From Sindora glabra (Eukaryota > Streptophyta > Magnoliopsida > Fabales > Fabaceae): DNA of 64,000 nt. Below are positions 50,601 to 62,600 of the stretch, piece after piece (the first letter of the stretch is position 1; every line of letters begins with the position of its first letter). The stretch lies in the NCBI GenBank assembly GCA_020226215.1, contig CM035227.1, positions 613,343 through 677,342 of the forward strand. The letters are read 5' to 3'. Position numbers and translations under genes: made by a program. The notes beneath the pieces are model-generated. The model ran no database searches, was not told where the DNA came from, and was given only the letters and a program-made list of their open reading frames with translations.

Positions 50601-53600
50601 AAACCAGCAGTGAGTATCACCCCAAAATTTCAAAGGTGCATTGGCATGCAATAAAAGAGTACGAGCAATTTCAATGATATGACGATGTTTCCTTTCAGTA
50701 ATACCATTTTGTTGAGGTGTATGTGGGCAAGTAGATTGATGTATTATGCCATGAGAAGTCATAAAGTGATTAAATGAAGCAGAAAAGTATTCTTTTGCAT
50801 TATCACTACGTAAAATGTGAATAGAATGCCCAAATTGGGTTTGAATTTCATTGTAAAAATTTTGGAAAATAGTAAGTAACTCTGAACATTTTTTCATTAA
50901 AAAAATCCAAGTACATCTTGAGAAGTTATCAATAAAAGTAACAAAATATCTATACCCTAAAATAGAACTAATTCGACTTGGACCCCAAACATTTGAATGG
51001 ACAAGATCAAAAGGAGAATTCGCATGACAGTTAACCGTGCTTGGAAAGGAAGCTCGAACATGCTTACCAAGCTGACATGATTCACATTCCAAAGATTGCA
51101 AATGGGAAAGATGAGGGACCATTTTCTTCAATTTATTGAGACTTGGATGACCTAAACGATAATGTAGAAGATTTGGTGACTCTTAAGTGGTGCAAGCAGT
51201 TGAAGATGGAGGTTAGAGATAATATAAACCATGTGATTTAGATCCTGTACCAATCATCTGTCCCGTACTCTGGTCCTATATAAAGAAACAATTGGAAGTA
51301 AAGGTTATGGAACAATTAAGATTACGAGTGAGTTGGCTAACAGAGACCAAATTAAAAGGACAACCAGTTATAAAAAGTACAGAATTTAAAGATAATGAAG
51401 GAAGAAGTGTGGCTTGACCAGTACCAATGACTTTAGCTTTGGAACCATCGGCCAGAGTGATATGGTGTGGTGTTTTGGGTTGTGATAAGTTTGAGAAAAG
51501 AGAAGGATTACCAGCTATGTGATCAGAAGCACCAGAGTCCAAAATCCAGGATCCAACAGACGAAGATTGAGAGAAACATACCGTGGAATCACTATTAAGA
51601 GCTACAGAAGCTGCCTTGAGCTGCAAATACTCCTTGTATTCAGTATCTGACAAAATATTCTGATTGTCACTTCGAGGTTCAGTTTGTTTTTCCGATGCTG
51701 AAGATTGAGTGTATGTCACATTGGCTAGTTTCTCAGGAAATCCATGTAAGGAATAACATTTATCTTGAGTGTGACCCATACGTTTGCAATAAGAACATTG
51801 TGGGCGATTATTAGAGCCACAACCTCCTCTTCCACCACCTCGATCACGTCCTCGGCCTCCACGACCTGCTAGATTAGAAAGAAATGCTGAAGATTCTAAA
51901 CTTGATTGAGAACCAGAATCAGTCAAGGTTTCTGGAGAAGGAACACGAAGTAGTCGATCAATAAGATTTTCTGTACTAAGGATAGTAGAACTTGTCAAAA
52001 TTTGATTCTGGACAGATTCAAGATCCTTATGTAAGCCATGAAGAACAAAACACTATACACATGTTGTCAATCCTAGTCAGCACCTTTCGAAGATTGTCAT
52101 TTGTCAAGATTAAGTTAACCTCATTAATGGTGGATTGTGCTTTATTCAAATATGATGGGAGATCATGATCTGACATCTGAAGAGTAGCTAAATTATGCAC
52201 TACATCATAAAGTCGCTGAATATCATTTGAATAGACACTCTGAGCCTTCTTCCATATGTTATAACATGTTTTATAAGTACGAAAATGGACTAATAATTTT
52301 GAATCAATGGACTACCATAGGAGAGAAACCAGCTGGTAATCAGCCTTCTTCCACTGATCTCGTTCAGTGGCATCAATGTCTTCAGCCTTTTTAGTTAAGT
52401 GATCTGAGAGACCTTGTCTCAAAAATCATATTTCTACAACAGCTTGCCAATCCATATAATTCTTGCCATTGAGTTTCTTTGATGTTATGGATGGATTACC
52501 AGAGAAGACAAAGGAAACGGGAGTTGTAGAAGAAGAACCAGCAGAAGCCATAAAAGATGAAGCAAGGTGGGATGAGAGAGATCAAGCAAGGTGAACAACT
52601 CGGACTACTGATCCCTGAGATAAATAGAGAAGGCGTTGATGAGATGAACGGTGGTAATCGAAAGGTGACACGCGCTAATGGACTCCTCTACTTCTGAACA
52701 CACGTGACAGTGCGTGGCTGGGCAGAATCGGACGATGATCGGTGGGTTGGCTGGTCGGACGGTGATATGTTGGCCGGTTAGACGGTGAGACGTCGGCCGG
52801 TCGGATGATAGGACTTGTGGACAGAGATGACGTTTTTCCTCTGTTCTGACCTCTGACCTTTGACCTCTGTTCTTTTTTTTTTATATTATTATCAGGCCCA
52901 CTGGATGTGAGTTCTACTAACTTGATTTTGATGAATTGCTTGAGAGAAAACTGACTGTCAGCATGTTTATTTATATTCATAACTATACAAATCAAATCCC
53001 TTGATTTTAGGGATTAAGAATCAATAATAATGAAATTATGCTAATCTAAGATATGTACAGCTAATCATATCAGGATATACATGGAAAGAACTAAATAAGG
53101 AAAATAATCTCAACAATACTCTAGGTCATACGTTGAGTATTGCATTTTAGAATCAATTAGCTTTTCACTAAAGCAACCTATTGGCTTGCCTTCTTGACTG
53201 AGAACAGCCCTTATTCCTATATGGAATGCATCACACTTGACCACAAATGGCTTGTTGAAGTTAGGAAGAGTGAGGACAGGGGCTTGAGTCATGGCTGTTT
53301 TGATCTGATTGAAGGCTTCTTCTACTGCCTTTGCTATGTTAAACTGTTTTCTTTCAAGCATTTGTTATAGGACCTATTATTGAGCTGAAATTGTGAATGA
53401 ATTGCCTATAAAAAGATGTTAAACCTTGAAAACTTCTGAATGATTGTGGTGAAGGCCCACCAATTATAGCTTTTATTTTGGTTGGATTTGGTTTTAATCC
53501 CTCAGTTGAGACAGTAAAGCCTAAAAACACCACATTGTTGCACAAAAAAGAACTCTTTTTCAAGTTGACATAGAGCTTTTCTTATTGCAAAAGCTCCATC

Positions 53601-56600
53601 ACTTGTCTTAGGTGATTTAAATGCTCGCCCATGTCTTTTCTGAATATGAGTATATCATTAAAATAAACAACTACAAAACTACAAAGGAAGTGTTGCAATA
53701 CCTCTGTCATGAATCTCATAAATGTACTTGGAGCATTTGAGAGATCAAGCATCAAGACCATCCATTCATATAATCCGGCTAATGTTTTTAAGGCTGTTTT
53801 GCACTCATCCCACAAAAAATTCTGATTTGATGGTAGCCATTTCGTAGGTTAATCTTGGAAAAGATAGTTGCACCTGTTAGAACATCAATCATCTCTTCAA
53901 ACTTAGAACTGGGAACTTGTATTTTACTGTAATTTTGCTAATGGCATGGCTATTTATGCACATCTTCCATGTTCAATCTTTCTCTGGTGTAAGTAATGCT
54001 AGTATAGCACAAGGACTTGTAATCACCGATCCCTTCAAAATTAAGTCTTCTACCCTTCTTTTTATCTTTACCCTTTGCTGTGATGGCATCTGATAGGCCA
54101 GTTGATTAGGTAGTGAGATGCTTGGAATTAAATCAATGGCATGTTGTACACTTCCGACTGGAGCCAGTCTTTTTGGTAGTTCTTCACTAACTGATTCTTG
54201 AAACTTAAAAGATCCTCAATTTTAGGTGAGAGAGGAGATTCCTCCTCCCTTTTAGCCTTTGCCGTTCTTCAAAGCAGCACATAAGTTCCCTCACCATCTC
54301 TACTCTCTCTCTCTCTCTCTCTTTAAATCTGCCAGCTTTTTGGAGACAATTTACTTTGTTGCTCTTGGTGTCATGAATAGGGAGTTCCTCCTTTAAAGGA
54401 TGAAGTGTGAGTTTTCTTCCTCCCTTTTGAAAAGTATAGGTGTTAGGAGTAATAAAATGCTTCCTATTTTGATACGTGGTCTTTCTAATAGGATATGGCA
54501 AACATCCCTGGCCACTACATAACACCATACTTCATCTTTGCAATTATCACCAATTTTAAATTGAACTAAGCACCTTGAAATGACTAGTACTTCATCCCCT
54601 TTTCAAAACCAAGTAACCTTCTATGGATTGTGTTCTTAATAGACAACTTAGATTTTTTTGCTGCATCCTTGGCAATTATATTCTCATTGCTGTCATTATC
54701 AATGATGACATTGCATACCTTATCTCCATCAGTAACTCTAGTGCGAAAGATGCTATGTTGCTTCCAATCTTTAGTATCCTCAGCCTTAGGTGCTATCATG
54801 ATCCGTCTTACTACCAAGCTCTTACCTTCTATAGGAAGTAAATCAATCCCTTCCTCTTTGTTGTCATACTCATCATAATTGGGTTCTGGAATTTCATCTT
54901 CTTCATCTTCAACTTCTACTAAGTTAATTTGTTGATGACGATAGGTATAAGATGCATGTCCTTCCTCACCACAAGGGAAACAATGAACTGAACAGTTGTT
55001 TCTTGTACTGCAATAAGTGTTGCTACTAGTTGGTGCCTTGCCTTTCTCATTTCTTCTGAAATCTGCAGTAGTTTTAGAAGCAGATTTGTTGATGCTACAT
55101 GTTGTCTGGTTATTTTGTGCTGTTGTTTTGGTGCTCCTTCCACCTCGGACAATTGATGTATTTCTTGAATGGGCTCTGATGTTCATCGGAGTTTGCAAGG
55201 GATGCCTAGCCCTATAGTAAGCTACCCTTCCTTCTGCTCAAAGGGCCAGCTGGTAGGCAGCTTCAAGATTAAAAATATGACTAATTCTCATCTCATCTCT
55301 AACTACAAGATTTAGACTAGATAGATAAACAGAAAGTTAGTTGTTTATTGGTCTCATTCAATCCAACCCTTGTTGACAACTTGTAAAATTCTTCTATATA
55401 GTCTTCCACACTTGGCTCTCACTTCCTTGGGCCATGAAATCTCTCATAAAGATTCATCATATGATTTGTTGGGAGGAATTGTTTTCTAAGTTTTGCCTTC
55501 ATTGATTCCTATGTTTTTGAATTTTTGATTCCTTTGCCTAGTATGTTGCTCTTCTAGTCTTCTCCACCATTGAAAAGCATTCCCTTTCAATTTCAATTTA
55601 ACAAACAAAACCTTCCTCTCCTCTAATATAGGCTTCCAATTAAAAGAAGTCTCCATTGATGCTTCTCCATCAAGAAAGTCTTCAACAATTCCATAGAAAT
55701 CTCAAACTTCAACACAAACTCCAAAATTTAAATTTGGCGCTTTAGTCAACCATTCCTCCAATCTTCCAAGTTCAGGCTGATCACGAACCACTTGATTGTA
55801 GAATGAATTGACAATTCCATTGCCTTCATTATTACCTTCCAGTGGGATTAGATGATCAGGATCACCTTCCGATTGTTCCACATGAAGTTCATCTCACCTC
55901 TTGTGTGAGTTGCTCTATCATTCTTTGTGGTTGTGCTATCTATTGGGCTGGAGTTAGCTTAGGAATTCTTGCTCTCCTCACAGCCATAGCTTTGGTTTGG
56001 ATCAAAGTTTGCTTTGATGCCAAATTTGATGCAGGATGAGAACTTCTAGGGCCTAAGAGATAAACAAAATAGGAAGGAATGAAAAAGGAGGATGAAAACA
56101 TAGCCAAGGTGGGCTGTCCTCTGGTTAATGAACCTGGAAAAACTAGTAGAACTAGTTCTAAATTTCTTCTCCGAAACTGATTTCTACAGTAGCCCTCAGT
56201 ACCCTTTATATAGGGTACAATACTTAACCCCTAAGATTTCCTAAAGACAATTCCTTAACCCTTGTTAGTAGATAGGTTCCACATTTATTATATTCTGCTA
56301 TATGTACCTTTTATTATAATATATATAGTGACTGCCTAACTCAGTTGAGCATATGGCAACACAGATCTCTCTTAATTAACATGGTATCTAGAGCTTTCTA
56401 GTAATCTTTTTGGAAAAAAAAAAACCCAACTCTCTCTCTTCTTCTTCCTTTCCTATTTTTTTTTTTTATGGATGACTAAGGTCATGGTGGGACCAGCGGC
56501 ACTCTAAGCCGCTTATTGGTGGAAGCCCAGACCTCAGGATTGCTAATTGGTGGCGGCGTATGGCGGCGTACGGAGGTGGAGACCAGAACGGTACTGTTCA

Positions 56601-59600
56601 ACGTTGTGGAAGTAGAATCGCAACCGGTACGGAAGGTCTGGGTACACCTGACAACAGATCGGGTTGAGACGATCCCGACTAGGCAGCGCGTGGCATCACA
56701 CGCGTTGGTGTACAGAGGCGCGTGGAGCCCACTCGCAGAGGCAGGCAGTGGCGCTTGAAACATCTTTAAGCAGCGATCTTCCATCTGGCACTGTTTCGGA
56801 GGACTTTGAAGGGTTCTATAAGGTTGGTTTTGTAGTTTCGTGTCTTCAGGTGGCATTTTCTATTTTCTGGATAATTTTTTTCTAGTTTTTTGCTGTGCTG
56901 GATGGATATGGATACTGGTTCTGATTTCATGAACAATTCTAGGGTCCCAATAGTTCTGGAAATTCAAGGAGAGAATTCAGATCTAAATTTTCAGAATTAT
57001 TACCAGTAGGAGGAAAAATAACAGAGCGGAAGTTAGATATTGAAGGACGACAATATGTTACCTAGAAAAGAGCAATTGAAAATTATTTTGATAAAGTTCG
57101 TATGACACATCACCTTACTCAAGAACCACCTATAGAAGATCCAGATCAACAATGGCTCATAGAAGATCGTCGGTTGTTCTGGTTGGTTTGTAATACTTTA
57201 ACTACTGAAGTTGAAGATAACACAGTTCATTGTCGTACTGTTAAGGAGTTATGAGAGTCTATTGAAGGTTTATATTTGAAAAAGGATAATCTGAATCAGG
57301 TATATGATCTGATTGTGTCCTTGTTTCAATCAGATGAGAGAGGTAAGACCAATGTTCAAATTTATATTGAATTTAATCGTATTTGTGAACAATGGAATTC
57401 TTTGCTGTCCATTACTAGTGATGTTAATGCAATGCGTTCTCATCGAGAACAATTAGCTGCTTTATGTTATTTGATACGTTTACCTCTTGAGTTTAGCACA
57501 GCACGATAGCAAATTTTATCTAGTTCTGAGCCCTTCACCTGAAAAATAGCTTATTATTGAGTTCAAAGAGCATCCAAAGATATTTTTTCCTCTTCTCCAT
57601 CTTCAAATATGACTGAGTCAGCAGCATTAGTTGGTTCAGGTGCTCGTGGAGGCCGTAGTAATTCTAGAGGTGGTAGGGGAAGAGGAAGAGGGCGAGGTCA
57701 CTTTAATGAAGGAGGAAGAGGAGGTGATTGGCGGAATCACTTTAGTGAAGGAGGGAGAGGAGGTGATTCAGTTGTGATTTGCTATCATAGGACACATTAA
57801 GAAATTCTTTCCGAAGTTGGTAGTAAAGAATACCTAGCAGTCCAGGTTTGCTCATATGGCACAAGAGTCAGAAATCAATGGTAAATTATTATCTGATAGC
57901 GAATATGCTGAGTACTTGCAATTAAAGGTCTTTGTACAACTGCCACCCATCCAACCGACTGCCACCATAGTTCACACAGGTAATCCTACTGCACGTCTAT
58001 CCCATTCCAATTCTAGATGGGTTATTGACTCTGGGGCTACTGATCATATGACGGGTCAAACAGGTATACTATCTTCTTTTAATAATTCTCATCATATATC
58101 AGTTTAGCTAATGGGTCTATTGCTTCTGTTGTTGGAAGTGGCATGGTTAATCTCACCTCTGATATCTCTTTGTCCAATGTTTTGTGTCTTCCAAGTTTTC
58201 CATTTAATTTACTTTCAGTTAGCCAAATTACCCGTGCTTATAATTGTGGTGTTTTCTTCTTTCTTGGTTATTGTGTATTTCAGGATCTGTTGACGAAGAA
58301 GATTTTTGGTAGGGGATATGAATTTGGAGGATTATATGTGTTGGATGACAAAGTTTATCAATCAATTGTTGCTACTGCTACCCCCACTTTACATCAATTA
58401 TACTGTCACCTTGGCCATCCCTCGTTGCTCTCTTTACGAAAATTGTGTCCTAATTTAGTGTCTGTCTCTCATTTAGATTGTAAGTCTTGTTAATTTGCTA
58501 AATAGCATCGTCAATCTTATATTTCTAGAGTTAATAAGTGGGTTTCATCCTTCTTTGAGTTAGTACATTAAGATTTTTGGGGGCCTTGCTCAGTTATTTC
58601 AAAGTCTGATTTTTGTTATTTTGTGTCTTTTGTGGATGATTATTCAAGAATGACTTGGGTCTATTTAATAAAAAATCGTTCAGAATTGTTTAATGTCTTT
58701 TGTACTTTTCATGCTGAGATTACAAATCAATTTCAGACAACTATTTGTAATTTTTGAAGTGATAATGTTAAAGAGTATTTTTCTACACAGTTTTCAGCTT
58801 ATTTGTCTTAGCATGGTATAATTCATCAGTCTTTTTGTGCTATCACTCCACAACAAAATGGAGTAGTTGAACGAAAAAATCGACATTTACTGGAAGTTTC
58901 TCGGGCACTTTTATTTGAAATAAAAGTTCCTAAAGTTTTTTGGGTGGGTGCAGTTTCCACAGCCTGTTTTCTCATCAATCGCATGCCTTCTTCTATTCTT
59001 GGTGGTCAGGTACCTTTTTCTATTATATTTCCTTCTAACCTTTTTTTTCCTATTTTCCCCCGTATTTCTGGGTGTACCTATTTTGTTCATAATCACCGTC
59101 CCTAGGTGTCGAAATTGGATCCTCGGTCTTTGAAGTGTGTTTTTCTTGACTATTCTCGTACTCAAAAAGGGTATCGATGTTTTTCTCTTGAATTAAATCG
59201 TTATATTATTTCTTGTGATGTTTTATTTTTTGAGTGTAACCCATTCTTTGGGCAGTCTCCATCTTCCTCCCTTTTGCTAGAATCAGACCATGTTGATGAA
59301 TACTTTCTTGTACCTTCTTCACTGGACTTACAAGTTCCTCTATCGGAAAATTTGGTTCGGCCTCCCATTCGGTTTGTTTATTCTCGTAGAGTGCAGGTAC
59401 CACCAGTAGCTCCTCCACCGGTCATGCAACAACCATCTGATCCAGACTCGGTCTCCTACGGTCCGTCGGCTTCATCTCCTCTACTGGCTTCTTCCTCATC
59501 AGATCCTCCTCTTGTGTCTTCTGATTTGGATCTTCCTATTGCTCACCGAAAAAGTACCCATACTTGCATTCAAAAAGGTAACCCTCACCACCTTTATTTC

Positions 59601-62600
59601 ATCTCCACCTATGTATCTTATTCTTCTTTACCTGCTTCTTCTTGAGCCTTCATTGCTTTTTTAGATTCTATTACTGTTCCTAAGTCCTATTTTGAAGTTC
59701 TTTCTCATAATGGGTGGCATGCTGCTATGGAGGAAGAAATGATAACTCTTGAAGCTAATCAGACATGGGATCTTGTGCCTTTACCTGATGGTAAACAATC
59801 CATTGGTTACAAATGGGTATTTACAGTCAAAGTGAATCCGGATGGTTTTATTGCTCGTTTGAAAGCGCGTCAAGTCGCTAAAGGATATGCTAAGACCTAT
59901 GGTGTTGATTATTCAGAGACTTTTTCACTTATGCCAAGATTACCTCTGTTCGTTTACTCATCTCTCTTGCTGCTACTCATGATTGGTCTCTTTACCAATT
60001 GGATATTAAAAATGCCTTTTTACATGGAGATTTGAATGAGAAAGTGTACATGGAGAAACCACCTGGGTTTATTGCTCAGGGGAAGTGTGGCAAGGTATTA
60101 CGTTTAAAAAAATCATTATATGGGTTGAAACAATCTCCTCGAACTTGGTTTGAAAGATTCAGTGAGTAGTGATAGAATTTGGAATGAAGAAATGTAATCA
60201 TGACCACTCTGTATTTTATAGGCAGTCTAGTCCAGGATGTATTCTTCTAACTGTATATGTTAATGATATTGTGATCATAGGGAGTGACAAGTTAGGGATC
60301 TCACAATTGAAAGCCTTTCTTTAGGCTAACTTACAGACTAAGGACTTGGGAGCGCTTCAGTATTTTTTAGGCATTGAAATTGTTCAAGGGCGAAAAGGGA
60401 TCTTTTTATCTCAAAGGAAATATGTGTTTGATCTCTTGAGTGAAATAGGAATGATTGGAGCTAAACCATGTGAAAATCCTATGATTACAAATATTAAGCT
60501 TAATGTAGAAGATGGGGAGCTACTTGAAAATTCTGGTACAGGAGATTGGTGGGAAAATTAAACTATCTTACTATAACTAAGTTTGATATTGCCTTTCCAG
60601 TAAGTGTGGTTAGTCAATTTATAAACTCTCCGAGGATTTCTCATTGGGATGCTCTTACACATTCTGAAGTACTTGAAGAAGGCACCTGGTCGAGGAGTCT
60701 TGTATAAAAATCATGGTCATTGCAGAGTGGAGGCTTTTTCTGATGTAGATTGGGCCGGATGTCCTATAGATCAGAGATCAACTTCTGGGTATTGTGTATT
60801 TGTTGGAAGAAATCTTGTGTCATGGTAAAGTAAGAAGCAAGCAGTTGTATCTCGCTCCAGTGCAGAATCTGAATATCGAGTTATGGCTCATGCTACATCT
60901 GAACTTGTATGGGTTAATTACCTTCTTCAACAACTTGGCATTAAGACTCATGGGATTATGCAATTGTGGTGTGACAACCGAGCTGCTACTCACATTATCT
61001 CAAATCCAGTTTTTCATGAACAAACTAAGTATGTTGAGGTTGACTGTCATTTTGTTCGACAGAAGTTACAAGAAGGAATTATCAGTCTTAGACATATTAG
61101 AACAGGGGAACAATTAGCTGATTTATTTACTAAAACTCTTCTGGAAAAACGGATTGATGAAATTTGTAACAAGTTGGGTATGATTGACATCTATAGCCTA
61201 GCTTGAAGGGGAGTGTTAGTAGATAGGTTCCACATCTATTATATTTTGCTATATGTACCCTGTATTATAATATATATAGTGACTGCTTAATTCCGTTGAG
61301 CATATGACAATACAAATCTCTCTTAATTAACAACCCTCAAGGAAGATTAGTAGTCTGAGTTAATAAAATATGTTAAGGCTGCTAGAAAAGCAGCTGTCAC
61401 AAGCTGCTGTATGGCTGGCTACTGCTATATAGCTGGCTTTTGCTGTGTTGCAGCTGTGTAGCAGGTTGCTGTTATATAGCTGGGCGGCACCTCTTTAATT
61501 TATTTATTTATATTTTATTCATTTCATATTTTTTTTAAGATGATCCTGCATCAACGCAATAGTGGAATATGGGATGATAGATAATTACACATTCATGTAG
61601 AAGTTAAAAAGTTTAATCTAAATGAATATATCCAACTCTGAGAAATTTATTTTCCCCAAAAAAAAAATGGTTATACAACGGTGTAAAGTATACCTTTGAT
61701 TGACATTGGTGTTAGTATATTCCTTTGACTTGTTGAATATTTCAGCAGCAATGGTATGTGGGTATATGTGAGTTATGAGTTTATGAGGTCCACTAATAAC
61801 AATATTCTCTCAGAGATAGGACACTATATTTGGTCGAGGGCAAAATTTGTTCTCTTGTAGGAGATTCAGCACTAGTGTAAATAAATAAAAGGATAAATTG
61901 CAGTTTGCTGAAATGTGATTTGGTTTTCACCTCGTCCACCCTAAATTGAAAGGTGACAATATGCCAAGTGTTCCCTTTGTTGATATATCATCTGCCTGAG
62001 TTCAATTTCCATCAATTTTTTCTTTTCTTTTCTTTTCTTTTCTTTTTTTCTTTTTTTGACCAAAGCACTTCATGACCTGTATAAACACTCTTTCTAGCCA
62101 ACAAGTCCTATGCTAGCATTATTTGCAGATTTCTACTTTTAACACCAAAGTACAATTTGATGTTCAAAGAAAGGTGATACTCTGAAGTAACTGAGAATAT
62201 ATGGTGAGAGAAGTTAGGAATATGTGAAGAATAATAGCATAAGATTCAAGGGAAGGAGGAGGAGAGCACATTGATTTTACTTGTTTCTGTCAAAAAAAAA
62301 AAAAAAGATTGAAAGAAATTGACCTCAAGTAAGCAATGTACTAACAAAGTAAACCACATATGGACACGTTGCCACTTCTTAAACTATAGTCTAAATGGCC
62401 TGGATTACTTACCAAGAAAACAATTCCAAATTGACTCACACACACCAAATTTTTATACAGGCTAAATTATTATTACTATTTAATAAAATAAAAACCAAAA
62501 CTAATAATTAATAGTTATCATCCTTTTTCCCCCCTTCCTAAAAAACAATATTATTAAAATTACTCTATAAATTCTAATGAACAAAATTACCAATTTTGTC

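Larger units (their letters stand above)
47579..53115 (-). mobile_element. Chimeric Ty1/copia element (two families joined)
   Basis: Read on the - strand, a first family supplies a 5' LTR (53,115 to about 52,923, starting TGTTGAG), gag, protease, integrase, RT and RNase H. The coding then passes in frame near 48,760 into the middle of a second, different copia RT. That part continues through a second RNase H, a polypurine tract and an unrelated LTR (47,786-47,579). The two terminal LTRs do not match, which a single insertion cannot explain. On the gypsy side the right border is caaca|atact inside the gypsy RNase H. Confidence 0.78.
56263..61332 (+). mobile_element. Ty1/copia retrotransposon 3, full-length but defective
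   Basis: Two 119-bp LTRs (56,263-56,381 and 61,214-61,332) start TGTTAGTAGATAGG and end TTAATTAACA. The exact 5-bp duplication accct lies at 56,258-56,262 and 61,333-61,337. The primer-binding site tggtatctagagc follows the 5' LTR, and a purine tract (gaaggggag) precedes the 3' LTR. The LTRs differ at about ten positions, so the insertion is not recent. Total length is about 5.07 kb. It sits inside the right LTR of the gypsy-type element, making it younger than that element. Confidence 0.93.
47147..61553 (-). mobile_element. Ty3/gypsy-type retrotransposon with two nested copia elements
   Basis: LTR sequence at 47,147-47,578 matches 56,034-56,262 plus 61,333-61,553, the latter two being one LTR split by a copia. 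The intact LTR ends are an 11-bp inverted pair, TGATGCAGGAT and ATCCTGCATCA. Flanks acata (47,142-47,146) and acgca (61,554-61,558) agree at three of five positions with transitions only, so a mutated target duplication is plausible. On the - strand the 5' LTR is followed by ttggcatcaaagc, a primer-binding-site-like sequence. Gag, protease, RT and part of RNase H remain. Integrase is absent. Confidence 0.8.

Noticed and set aside
56482..56885. Overlapping frames on both strands in the copia 3 leader
   Set aside because: They result from locally high GC content and few stops. No domain, and the position is an untranslated leader.
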